Part shown: positions 55,245 through 64,000 of the stretch, piece by piece
Numbering within the stretch: the stretch's first letter is position 1
How the letters are laid out: every line of letters begins with the position of its first letter
Assembly: GCA_037013495.1 (NCBI GenBank)
Contig: JAZDXN010000026.1
Span: 4,030,001 to 4,094,000 of the forward strand
Reading direction: 5' to 3'
DNA from: Hippophae tibetana
Lineage: Eukaryota; Streptophyta; Magnoliopsida; Rosales; Elaeagnaceae
DNA: 64,000 bases
Made by a program: the position numbers and the translations under genes
Notes under the pieces: model-generated
Told to the model about the DNA's origin: nothing
Seen by the model: only the letters and a program-made list of their open reading frames with translations
The model's database searches: none

Positions 55245-58200
55245 ATCGAAACCGCTATTATAATATATCAAATCGGAGCTCGTTTCAAATTACACAATAT
55301 GTTTTGGTCCCACGAAAGAAAATAGTTTTTGTACCGAAATTACACATTTACTTCACTTTCCGAGGGTTTAAAATTTTTCACGCACCATTTTCATTTTACT
55401 TAGTGCTAGTTTAATTCAATAGAGCTATAGAGGAGATATTGGTGCCAACCTAGGGTTGTTTCTTTATATTTTCAATAAGTCTCTATTCTTCAAGAAAAAA
55501 ACAAGAGAAGAGTAAAAGAAAGAGGATGTCGTTCACATTTTCAAAAACAACAAAACATTTGGAAAATATGAGTTACAACTTTCAAAGGACATAACTTTTG
55601 ACTCCGGTATCGAAACCACTATTATAATATATCAAATCGAAGCTCGTATTAAATTACACAATATTTTTTGGTCCCGCCAAAGAAAAATCGTTTTTGTACC
55701 ACAATTTATTCGTTTACATCACTTAATGGGTGTTTAACGTTTGTGAGGCACCATTTTCATTTTTCTTACTTCTGGTTTAATTCAATAGAGCTATATAGGA
55801 GATATTGGTGCCGACCTAGGGTTGTTTCTTTGTATATTCAAACAGTCACTATTCTTCACAAAAAATAAGAGAAGAGAAAAAGAAAGAGGATGTCGTTCAC
55901 ATTTTCTAAAACAACAAAACATTTGGTAAATATGAGTTACAAATTTCAACGGAGATAACTTTTGACTCGGGTATCGAAACCGCTATTATAATATATCAAA
56001 TCGGAGCTCGTTTCAAATTACACAATATGTTTTGGTCCCACGAAAGAAAATAGTTTTTGTACCGAAATTACACATTTACTTCACTTTCCGAGGGTTTAAA
56101 ATTTTTCACGCACCATTTTCATTTTACTTAGTGCTAGTTTAATTCAATAGAGCTATAGAGGAGATATTGGTGCCAACCTAGGGTTGTTTCTTTATATTTT
56201 CAATAAGTCTCTATTCTTCAAGAAAAAAACAAGAGAAGAGTAAAAGAAAGAGGATGTCGTTCACATTTTCAAAAACAACAAAACATTTGGAAAATATGAG
56301 TTACAACTTTCAAAGGACATAACTTTTGACTCCGGTATCGAAACCACTATTATAATATATCAAATCGAAGCTCGTATTAAATTACACAATATTTTTTGGT
56401 CCCGCCAAAGAAAAATCGTTTTTGTACCACAATTTATTCGTTTACATCACTTAATGGGTGTTTAACGTTTGTGAGGCACCATTTTCATTTTTCTTACTTC
56501 TGGTTTAATTCAATAGAGCTATATAGGAGATATTGGTGCCGACCTAGGGTTGTTTCTTTATATATTCAAACAGTCACTATTCTTCACAAAAAATAAGAGA
56601 AGAGAAAAAGAAAGAGGATGTCGTTCACATTTTCTAAAACAACAAAACATTTGGTAAATATGAGTTACAAATTTCAACGGAGATAACTTTTGACTCGGGT
56701 ATCGAAACCGCTATTATAATATATCAAATCGGAGCTCGTTTCAAATTACACAATATGTTTTGGTCCCACGAAAGAAAATAGTTTTTGTACCGAAATTACA
56801 CATTTACTTCACTTTCCGAGGGTTTAAAATTTTTCACGCACCATTTTCATTTTACTTAGTGCTAGTTTAATTCAATAGAGCTATAGAGGAGATATTGGTG
56901 CCAACCTAGGGTTGTTTCTTTATATTTTCAATAAGTCTCTATTCTTCAAGAAAAAAACAAGAGAAGAGTAAAAGAAAGAGGATGTCGTTCACATTTTCAA
57001 AAACAACAAAACATTTGGAAAATATGAGTTACAACTTTCAAAGGACATAACTTTTGACTCGGGTATCGAAACCACTATTATAATATATCAAATCGAAGCT
57101 CGTATTAAATTACACAATATTTTTTGGTCCCGCCAAAGAAAAATCGTTTTTGTACCACAATTTATTCGTTTACATCACTTAATGGGTGTTTAACGTTTGT
57201 GACGCACCATTTTCATTTTTCTTACTTCTGGTTTAATTCAATTGAGCTATATAGGAGATATTGGTGCCGACCTAGGGTTGTTTCTTTGTATATTCAAACA
57301 GTCACTATTCTTCACAAAAAATAAGAGAAGAGAAAAAGAAAGAGGATGTCGTTCACATTTTCTAAAACAACAAAACATTTGGTAAATATGAGTTACAAAT
57401 TTCAACGGAGATAACTTTTGACTCGGGTATCGAAACCGCTATTATAATATATCAAATCGGAGCTCGTTTCAAATTACACAATATGTTTTGGTCCCACGAA
57501 AGAAAATAGTTTTTGTACCGAAATTACACATTTACTTCACTTTCCGAGGGTTTAAAATTTTTCACGCACCATTTTCATTTTACTTAGTGCTAGTTTAATT
57601 CAATAGAGCTATAGAGGAGATATTGGTGCCAACCTAGGGTTGTTTCTTTATATTTTCAATAAGTCTCTATTCTTCAAGAAAAAAACAAGAGAAGAGTAAA
57701 AGAAAGAGGATGTCGTTCACATTTTCAAAAACAACAAAACATTTGGAAAATATGAGTTACAACTTTCAAAGGACATAACTTTTGACTCCGGTATCGAAAC
57801 CACTATTATAATATATCAAATCGAAGCTCGTATTAAATTACACAATATTTTTTGGTCCCGCCAAAGAAAAATCGTTTTTGTACCACAATTTATTCGTTTA
57901 CATCACTTAATGGGTGTTTAACGTTTGTGAGGCACCATTTTCATTTTTCTTACTTCTGGTTTAATTCAATAGAGCTATATAGGAGATATTGGTGCCGACC
58001 TAGGGTTGTTTCTTTATATATTCAAACAGTCACTATTCTTCACAAAAAATAAGAGAAGAGAAAAAGAAAGAGGATGTCGTTCACATTTTCTAAAACAACA
58101 AAACATTTGGTAAATATGAGTTACAAATTTCAACGGAGATAACTTTTGACTCGGGTATCGAAACCGCTATTATAATATATCAAATCGGAGCTCGTTTCAA

Positions 58201-59612
58201 ATTACACAATATGTTTTGGTCCCACGAAAGAAAATAGTTTTTGTACCGAAATTACACATTTACTTCACTTTCCGAGGGTTTAAAATTTTTCACGCACCAT
58301 TTTCATTTTACTTAGTGCTAGTTTAATTCAATAGAGCTATAGAGGAGATATTGGTGCCAACCTAGGGTTGTTTCTTTATATTTTCAATAAGTCTCTATTC
58401 TTCAAGAAAAAAACAAGAGAAGAGTAAAAGAAAGAGGATGTCGTTCACATTTTCAAAAACAACAAAACATTTGGAAAATATGAGTTACAACTTTCAAAGG
58501 ACATAACTTTTGACTCCGGTATCGAAACCACTATTATAATATATCAAATCGAAGCTCGTATTAAATTACACAATATTTTTTGGTCCCGCCAAAGAAAAAT
58601 CGTTTTTGTACCACAATTTATTCGTTTACATCACTTAATGGGTGTTTAACGTTTGTGAGGCACCATTTTCATTTTTCTTACTTCTGGTTTAATTCAATAG
58701 AGCTATATAGGAGATATTGGTGCCGACCTAGGGTTGTTTCTTTATATATTCAAACAGTCACTATTCTTCACAAAAAATAAGAGAAGAGAAAAAGAAAGAG
58801 GATGTCGTTCACATTTTCTAAAACAACAAAACATTTGGTAAATATGAGTTACAAATTTCAACGGAGATAACTTTTGACTCGGGTATCGAAACCGCTATTA
58901 TAATATATCAAATCGGAGCTCGTTTCAAATTACACAATATGTTTTGGTCCCACGAAAGAAAATAGTTTTTGTACCGAAATTACACATTTACTTCACTTTC
59001 CGAGGGTTTAAAATTTTTCACGCACCATTTTCATTTTACTTAGTGCTAGTTTAATTCAATAGAGCTATAGAGGAGATATTGGTGCCAACCTAGGGTTGTT
59101 TCTTTATATTTTCAATAAGTCTCTATTCTTCAAGAAAAAAACAAGAGAAGAGTAAAAGAAAGAGGATGTCGTTCACATTTTCAAAAACAACAAAACATTT
59201 GGAAAATATGAGTTACAACTTTCAAAGGACATAACTTTTGACTCGGGTATCGAAACCACTATTATAATATATCAAATCGAAGCTCGTATTAAATTACACA
59301 ATATTTTTTGGTCCCGCCAAAGAAAAATCGTTTTTGTACCACAATTTATTCGTTTACATCACTTAATGGGTGTTTAACGTTTGTGACGCACCATTTTCAT
59401 TTTTCTTACTTCTGGTTTAATTCAATTGAGCTATATAGGAGATATTGGTGCCGACCTAGGGTTGTTTCTTTGTATATTCAAACAGTCACTATTCTTCACA
59501 AAAAATAAGAGAAGAGAAAAAGAAAGAGGATGTCGTTCACATTTTCTAAAACAACAAAACATTTGGTAAATATGAGTTACAAATTTCAACGGAGATAACT
59601 TTTGACTCGGGT
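55245..59612. repeat. Second-level repeat of three dimers (2184 bp), two copies
   Basis: Call R a unit with both 'gactccggtatc' and 'gtgaggcacc', and T a unit with 'caattgagct' and 'tttgtatattc'. The units run R (55245), R (55973), T (56701), R (57429), R (58157), T (58885), then R (59613). That is two copies of R-R-T and the start of a third. The first R also has 'tttgtatattc'. A six-monomer unit is therefore forming on top of the dimer. Confidence 0.83.
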
Positions 59613-60340
59613 ATCGAAACCGCTATTATAATATATCAAATCGGAGCTCGTTTCAAATTACACAATATGTTTTGGTCCCACGAAAGAAAATAGGTTTTGT
59701 ACCGAAATTACACATTTACTTCACTTTCCGAGGGTTTAAAATTTTTCACGCACCATTTTCATTTTACTTAGTGCTAGTTTAATTCAATAGAGCTATAGAG
59801 GAGATATTGGTGCCAACCTAGGGTTGTTTCTTTATATTTTCAATAAGTCTCTATTCTTCAAGAAAAAAACAAGAGAAGAGTAAAAGAAAGAGGATGTCGT
59901 TCACATTTTCAAAAACAACAAAACATTTGGAAAATATGAGTTACAACTTTCAAAGGACATAACTTTTGACTCCGGTATCGAAACCACTATTATAATATAT
60001 CAAATCGAAGCTCGTATTAAATTACACAATATTTTTTGGTCCCGCCAAAGAAAAATCGTTTTTGTACCACAATTTATTCGTTTACATCACTTAATGGGTG
60101 TTTAACGTTTGTGAGGCACCATTTTCATTTTTCTTACTTCTGGTTTAATTCAATAGAGCTATATAGGAGATATTGGTGCCGACCTAGGGTTGTTTCTTTA
60201 TATATTCAAACAGTCACTATTCTTCACAAAAAATAAGAGAAGAGAAAAAGAAAGAGGATGTCGTTCACATTTTCTAAAACAACAAAACATTTGGTAAATA
60301 TGAGTTACAAATTTCAACGGAGATAACTTTTGACTCGGGT

Positions 60341-63252
60341 ATCGAAACCGCTATTATAATATATCAAATCGGAGCTCGTTTCAAATTACACAATATGTTT
60401 TGGTCCCACGAAAGAAAATAGTTTTTGTACCGAAATTACACATTTACTTCACTTTCCGAGGGTTTAAAATTTTTCACGCACCATTTTCATTTTACTTAGT
60501 GCTAGTTTAATTCAATAGAGCTATAGAGGAGATATTGGTGCCAACCTAGGGTTGTTTCTTTATATTTTCAATAAGTCTCTATTCTTCAAGAAAAAAACAA
60601 GAGAAGAGTAAAAGAAAGAGGATGTCGTTCACATTTTCAAAAACAACAAAACATTTGGAAAATATGAGTTACAACTTTCAAAGGACATAACTTTTGACTC
60701 GGGTATCGAAACCACTATTATAATATATCAAATCGAAGCTCGTATTAAATTACACAATATTTTTTGGTCCCGCCAAAGAAAAATCGTTTTTGTACCACAA
60801 TTTATTCGTTTACATCACTTAATGGGTGTTTAACGTTTGTGACGCACCATTTTCATTTTTCTTACTTCTGGTTTAATTCAATAGAGCTCTATAGGAGATA
60901 TTGGTGCCGACCTAGGGTTGTTTCTTTATATATTCAAACAGTCACTATTCTTCACAAAAAATAAGAGAAGAGAAAAAGAAAGAGGATGTCGTTCACATTT
61001 TCTAAAACAACAAAACATTTGGTAAATATGAGTTACAAATTTCAACGGAGATAACTTTTGACTCGGGTATCGAAACCGCTATTATAATATATCAAATCGG
61101 AGCTCGTTTCAAATTACACAATATGTTTTGGTCCCACGAAAGAAAATAGTTTTTGTACCGAAATTACACATTTACTTCACTTTCCGAGGGTTTAAAATTT
61201 TTCACGCACCATTTTAATTTTACTTAGTGCTAGTTTAATTCAATAGAGCTATAGAGGAGATATTGGTGCCAACCTAGGGTTGTTTCTTTATATTTTCAAT
61301 AAGTCTCTATTCTTCAAGAAAAAAATAAGAGAAGAGAAAAAGAAAGAGGATGTCGTTCACATTTTCAAAAACAACAAAACATTTGGTAAATATCAGTTAC
61401 AACTTTCAAAGGACATAACTTTTGACTCGGGTATCGAAACCACTATTATAATATATCAAATCGAAGCTCGTATTAAATTACACAATATGTTTTGGTCCCG
61501 CCAAAGAAAAATCGTTTTTGTACCACAATTTATTCGTTTACATCACTTAATGGGTGTTTAACGTTTGTGACGCACCATTTTCATTTTTCTTACTTCTGGT
61601 TTAATTCAATAGAGCTATATAGGAGATATTGGTGCCGACCTAGGGTTGTTTCTTTATATATTCAAACAGTCACTATTCTTCACAAAAAATAAGAGAAGAG
61701 AAAAAGAAAGAGGATGTCGTTCACATTTTCTAAAACAACAAAACATTTGGTAAATATGAGTTACAAATTTCAACGGAGATAACTTTTGACTCGGGTATCG
61801 AAACCGCTATTATAATATATCAAATCGGAGCTCGTTTCAAATTACACAATATGTTTTGGTCCCACGAAAGAAAATAGTTTTTGTACCGAAATTACACATT
61901 TACTTCACTTTCCGAGGGTTTAAAATTTTTCACGCACCATTTTCATTTTACTTAGTGCTAGTTTAATTCAATAGAGCTATAGAGGAGATATTGGTGCCAA
62001 CCTAGGGTTGTTTCTTTATATTTTCAATAAGTCTCTATTCTTCAAGAAAAAAACAAGAGAAGAGTAAAAGAAAGAGGATGTCGTTCACATTTTCAAAAAC
62101 AACAAAACATTTGGAAAATATGAGTTACAACTTTCAAAGGACATAACTTTTGACTCGGGTATCGAAACCACTATTATAATATATCAAATCGAAGCTCGTA
62201 TTAAATTACACAATATTTTTTGGTCCCGCCAAAGAAAAATCGTTTTTGTACCACAATTTATTCGTTTACATCACTTAATGGGTGTTTAACGTTTGTGACG
62301 CACCATTTTCATTTTTCTTACTTCTGGTTTAATTCAATAGAGCTCTATAGGAGATATTGGTGCCGACCTAGGGTTGTTTCTTTATATATTCAAACAGTCA
62401 CTATTCTTCACAAAAAATAAGAGAAGAGAAAAAGAAAGAGGATGTCGTTCACATTTTCTAAAACAACAAAACATTTGGTAAATATGAGTTACAAATTTCA
62501 ACGGAGATAACTTTTGACTCGGGTATCGAAACCGCTATTATAATATATCAAATCGGAGCTCGTTTCAAATTACACAATATGTTTTGGTCCCACGAAAGAA
62601 AATAGTTTTTGTACCGAAATTACACATTTACTTCACTTTCCGAGGGTTTAAAATTTTTCACGCACCATTTTAATTTTACTTAGTGCTAGTTTAATTCAAT
62701 AGAGCTATAGAGGAGATATTGGTGCCAACCTAGGGTTGTTTCTTTATATTTTCAATAAGTCTCTATTCTTCAAGAAAAAAATAAGAGAAGAGAAAAAGAA
62801 AGAGGATGTCGTTCACATTTTCAAAAACAACAAAACATTTGGTAAATATCAGTTACAACTTTCAAAGGACATAACTTTTGACTCGGGTATCGAAACCACT
62901 ATTATAATATATCAAATCGAAGCTCGTATTAAATTACACAATATGTTTTGGTCCCGCCAAAGAAAAATCGTTTTTGTACCACAATTTATTCGTTTACATC
63001 ACTTAATGGGTGTTTAACGTTTGTGACGCACCATTTTCATTTTTCTTACTTCTGGTTTAATTCAATAGAGCTATATAGGAGATATTGGTGCCGACCTAGG
63101 GTTGTTTCTTTATATATTCAAACAGTCACTATTCTTCACAAAAAATAAGAGAAGAGAAAAAGAAAGAGGATGTCGTTCACATTTTCTAAAACAACAAAAC
63201 ATTTGGTAAATATGAGTTACAAATTTCAACGGAGATAACTTTTGACTCGGGT
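60341..63252. repeat. Second-level repeat of two dimers (1456 bp), two copies
   Basis: The unit at 60341-61796 is repeated at 61797-63252. In each copy the first dimer is A1 with a B carrying 'agagctctatagg'. The second is A2 with 'ccattttaattttac' (near 61213 and 62669) and a B with 'caatatgttttggtcccgcc' (near 61490 and 62946). The 'agagctct' change creates a SacI site in a B monomer, where B normally has none. The following dimer (63253) lacks these marks. Confidence 0.88.
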
Positions 63253-63616
63253 ATCGAAACCGCTATTATAATATATCAAATCGGAGCTCGTTTCAAATTA
63301 CACAATATGTTTTGGTCCCACGAAAGAAAATAGTTTTTGTACCGAAATTACACATTTACTTCACTTTCCGAGGGTTTAAAATTTTTCACGCACCATTTTC
63401 ATTTTACTTAGTGCTAGTTTAATTCAATAGAGCTATAGAGGAGATATTGGTGCCAACCTAGGGTTGTTTCTTTATATTTTCAATAAGTCTCTATTCTTCA
63501 AGAAAAAAATAAGAGAAGAGAAAAAGAAAGAGGATGTCGTTCACATTTTCAAAAACAACAAAACATTTGGTAAATATCAGTTACAACTTTCAAAGGACAT
63601 AACTTTTGACTCGGGT
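63253..63616. repeat. Representative family A monomer (364 bp)
   Basis: This is the last complete A monomer. Diagnostic features in order are 'accgctatt', 'cggagctcgtttc' (a SacI site, GAGCTC), 'ttttggtcccacgaaag', 'ccgagggtttaaaattttt', 'cttagtgctagttt', 'atagaggag', 'gccaacc' and 'tcaataagtctct'. Older A copies at the left end instead have 'cccaccaagg' and 'tttctaccc'. This copy is sub-variant A2 ('aaaaaaataag', purine tract intact, 'ggtaaatatcag'). The alternative A1 has 'aaaaaaacaag', 'gagtaaaag' and 'ggaaaatatgag'. Confidence 0.93.
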
Positions 63617-63627
63617 ATCGAAACCAC

Positions 63628-63637
63628 TATTATAATA
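63628..63637. other. 10-bp A/T palindrome 'tattataata' at the anchor of each monomer
   Basis: The ten bases read the same on both strands and sit 11 bp after the start of 'atcgaaacc'. They also occur at 63264-63273 in the last A monomer and in nearly every other copy, with rare changes such as 'tatattatat' near 13811 and 'tgttataat' near 21428. This is one of the best-conserved stretches. It looks like a TATA element, but nothing else here suggests a promoter. Confidence 0.7.
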
Positions 63638-63874
63638 TATCAAATCGAAGCTCGTATTAAATTACACAATATTTTTTGGTCCCGCCAAAGAAAAATCGTT
63701 TTTGTACCACAATTTATTCGTTTACATCACTTAATGGGTGTTTAACGTTTGTGACGCACCATTTTCATTTTTCTTACTTCTGGTTTAATTCAATAGAGCT
63801 ATATAGGAGATATTGGTGCCGACCTAGGGTTGTTTCTTTATATATTCAAACAGTCACTATTCTTCACAAAAAAT

Positions 63875-63898
63875 AAGAGAAGAGAAAAAGAAAGAGGA
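63875..63898 (+). other. 24-nt pure purine tract, present once per monomer
   Basis: The tract of only A and G runs from 'aagagaagag' to 'aaagagga' in the last B monomer, and at 63511-63534 in the last A2 monomer. It recurs in most monomers of the window, always with purines on the + strand. In A1 a T interrupts it ('gagtaaaag'). A purine-pyrimidine run of this length can in principle form triplex DNA; that is known chemistry, not something shown here. Confidence 0.8.
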
Positions 63899-64000
63899 TG
63901 TCGTTCACATTTTCTAAAACAACAAAACATTTGGTAAATATGAGTTACAAATTTCAACGGAGATAACTTTTGACTCGGGTATCGAAACCGCTATTATAAT

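Larger units (their letters stand above)
63617..63980. repeat. Representative family B monomer (364 bp)
   Basis: This is the last complete B monomer. Diagnostic features are 'accactatt', 'cgaagctcgtatt' (no SacI site), 'ggtcccgccaaagaaaaatc' with five As, 'gtaccacaatttattcg', 'gggtgtttaacg', 'cttacttctggttt', 'atataggag', 'gccgacc', 'tatattcaaacagtcac', 'tttctaaaac' and 'aatttcaacggag'. Left-end B copies mostly have four As in the 'gaaaatcg' run, which makes them 363 bp, and have 'taaccaaattacatag' or 'accccaatttattcg' in the variable block. Confidence 0.93.
1..64000. repeat. Satellite DNA array, 363-364 bp monomer, about 176 head-to-tail copies
   Basis: The anchor 'atcgaaacc' recurs every 363-364 bp: 1, 364, 727 and 1090 at the left end, and 63253, 63617 and 63981 at the right end. 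Dividing the distance between first and last anchors by the period gives about 176 monomers. All monomers lie in the same orientation, and no stretch departs from the repeat. The array is open at both ends, so its true length is unknown. I see no transposon, gene or unique spacer. Arrays of this kind usually form centromeric, pericentromeric or subtelomeric heterochromatin; which one applies cannot be read from the sequence. A plant host is my inference. Confidence 0.98.
46800..64000. repeat. A-B dimer higher-order repeat array, 728 bp unit, about 23.6 copies
   Basis: A and B monomers alternate strictly. The A anchor 'atcgaaaccgc' occurs at 45781, 46509, 47237 and then every 728 bp to 63253. 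Counting from the five-A B monomer at about 45.48 kb there are 25 successive intervals of exactly 728 bp, so no net insertion or deletion occurred in about 18 kb. Differences between units are single bases or the linked A1/A2 set. The low divergence indicates recent amplification or strong homogenisation. The array is cut by the window end. Confidence 0.97.

Noticed and set aside
63616-63624. 'tatcgaaac' as a Pol III B box, which would make the repeat a tRNA-derived SINE
   Set aside because: It is one mismatch away from the loose B-box pattern, but there is no A box at the right distance upstream, no cloverleaf and no SINE tail. The copies are in strict tandem and not dispersed.
63628-63637. 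'tattataata' as a promoter TATA element or bacterial -10 box
   Set aside because: It is part of every monomer in an A/T-rich repeat with no gene downstream. It is kept only as a conserved palindrome.
63823-63830. 'ctagggtt' as telomeric repeat
   Set aside because: Only one plant-type heptamer (TAGGGTT) occurs per monomer, with no tandem run. A single 7-mer is expected by chance and does not show a subtelomeric origin.
2563-63876. Recurrent open frames of 66-93 codons on the + strand, including runs of the same 66-residue frame every 728 bp
   Set aside because: They repeat in step with the satellite and nearly all start at TTG or GTG. They cross the A-rich and T-rich parts of the monomer, overlap each other in different frames and appear or vanish with single-base changes. 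Low-complexity residues and the lack of any domain argue against proteins. The constant length reflects the homogeneity of the repeat.
1-64000. CENP-B box-like motif
   Set aside because: I searched the monomer by eye for the mammalian consensus core (TTCG....A..CGGG) and found only partial fits around 'gactcgggtatcg' and 'tgtcgttcac'. The spacing is wrong.
1-64000. CRISPR array
   Set aside because: The repeat is 363-364 bp in direct tandem without unique spacers of 25-40 bp, and no cas-like genes are present.
1-64000. Tandemly arrayed LTRs or a retroelement-derived repeat
   Set aside because: I see no primer-binding site, polypurine tract paired with a terminal repeat, TG...CA ends or coding remnants. 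The 24-nt purine run is inside every monomer and is not next to a terminal repeat.

Overview
The whole 64 kb window is one uninterrupted tandem array of a satellite DNA. I see no host gene, RNA gene, transposon or unique spacer. The basic monomer is 363-364 bp and A+T-rich. About 176 copies lie head to tail in the same orientation, and the array runs off both ends of the window. Open frames of 66-93 codons recur, but they are frames through the satellite: nearly all begin with TTG or GTG, and they repeat with the monomer. An array this large and homogeneous points to a eukaryotic centromeric or pericentromeric region. The base composition, the layered higher-order repeats (HORs) and motifs such as 'gataacttttgac' make a flowering plant my first guess. 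That is inference; no species can be named from the sequence alone.

Two monomer families recur. Family A carries 'accgctatt', 'ggagctcg', 'cttagtgctagttt', 'atagaggag' and 'gccaacc'. Family B carries 'accactatt', 'gaagctcg', 'cttacttctggttt', 'atataggag' and 'gccgacc'. A/B chimeras are also present.

The array has zones of increasing order from left to right. (1) From 1 to about 27.6 kb it is heterogeneous. A and B mix irregularly and the zone is patched together from segmental duplications of 1-19 monomers, including a recurring cassette at about 1.0, 5.0, 7.9, 13.7, 16.6 and 19.9 kb. (2) From about 27.6 to 46.8 kb it forms long multimeric HORs. A diagnostic variant recurs at intervals of 2907, 4728, 4729 and 3638 bp, which are 8, 13, 13 and 10 monomers. 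(3) From about 46.8 to 64 kb it is a very regular A-B dimer HOR of exactly 728 bp, continuous with the last units of zone 2. Within it, dimer sub-variants already form second-level repeats of 1456 and 2184 bp.

The most informative observation is a lone, full-length 728-bp A-B dimer at about 21.8-22.5 kb, inside the disordered zone. It closely matches the unit that fills the right end. With the 8-, 10- and 13-mer series it suggests an ordered history: an ancestral dimer was embedded in a longer HOR, gained one dimer step and then a trimer step, and finally amplified alone. The 'system' here is a record of satellite expansion and homogenisation rather than a gene cluster. Block boundaries are by eye and approximate to about 100-200 bp unless I give exact marker positions.
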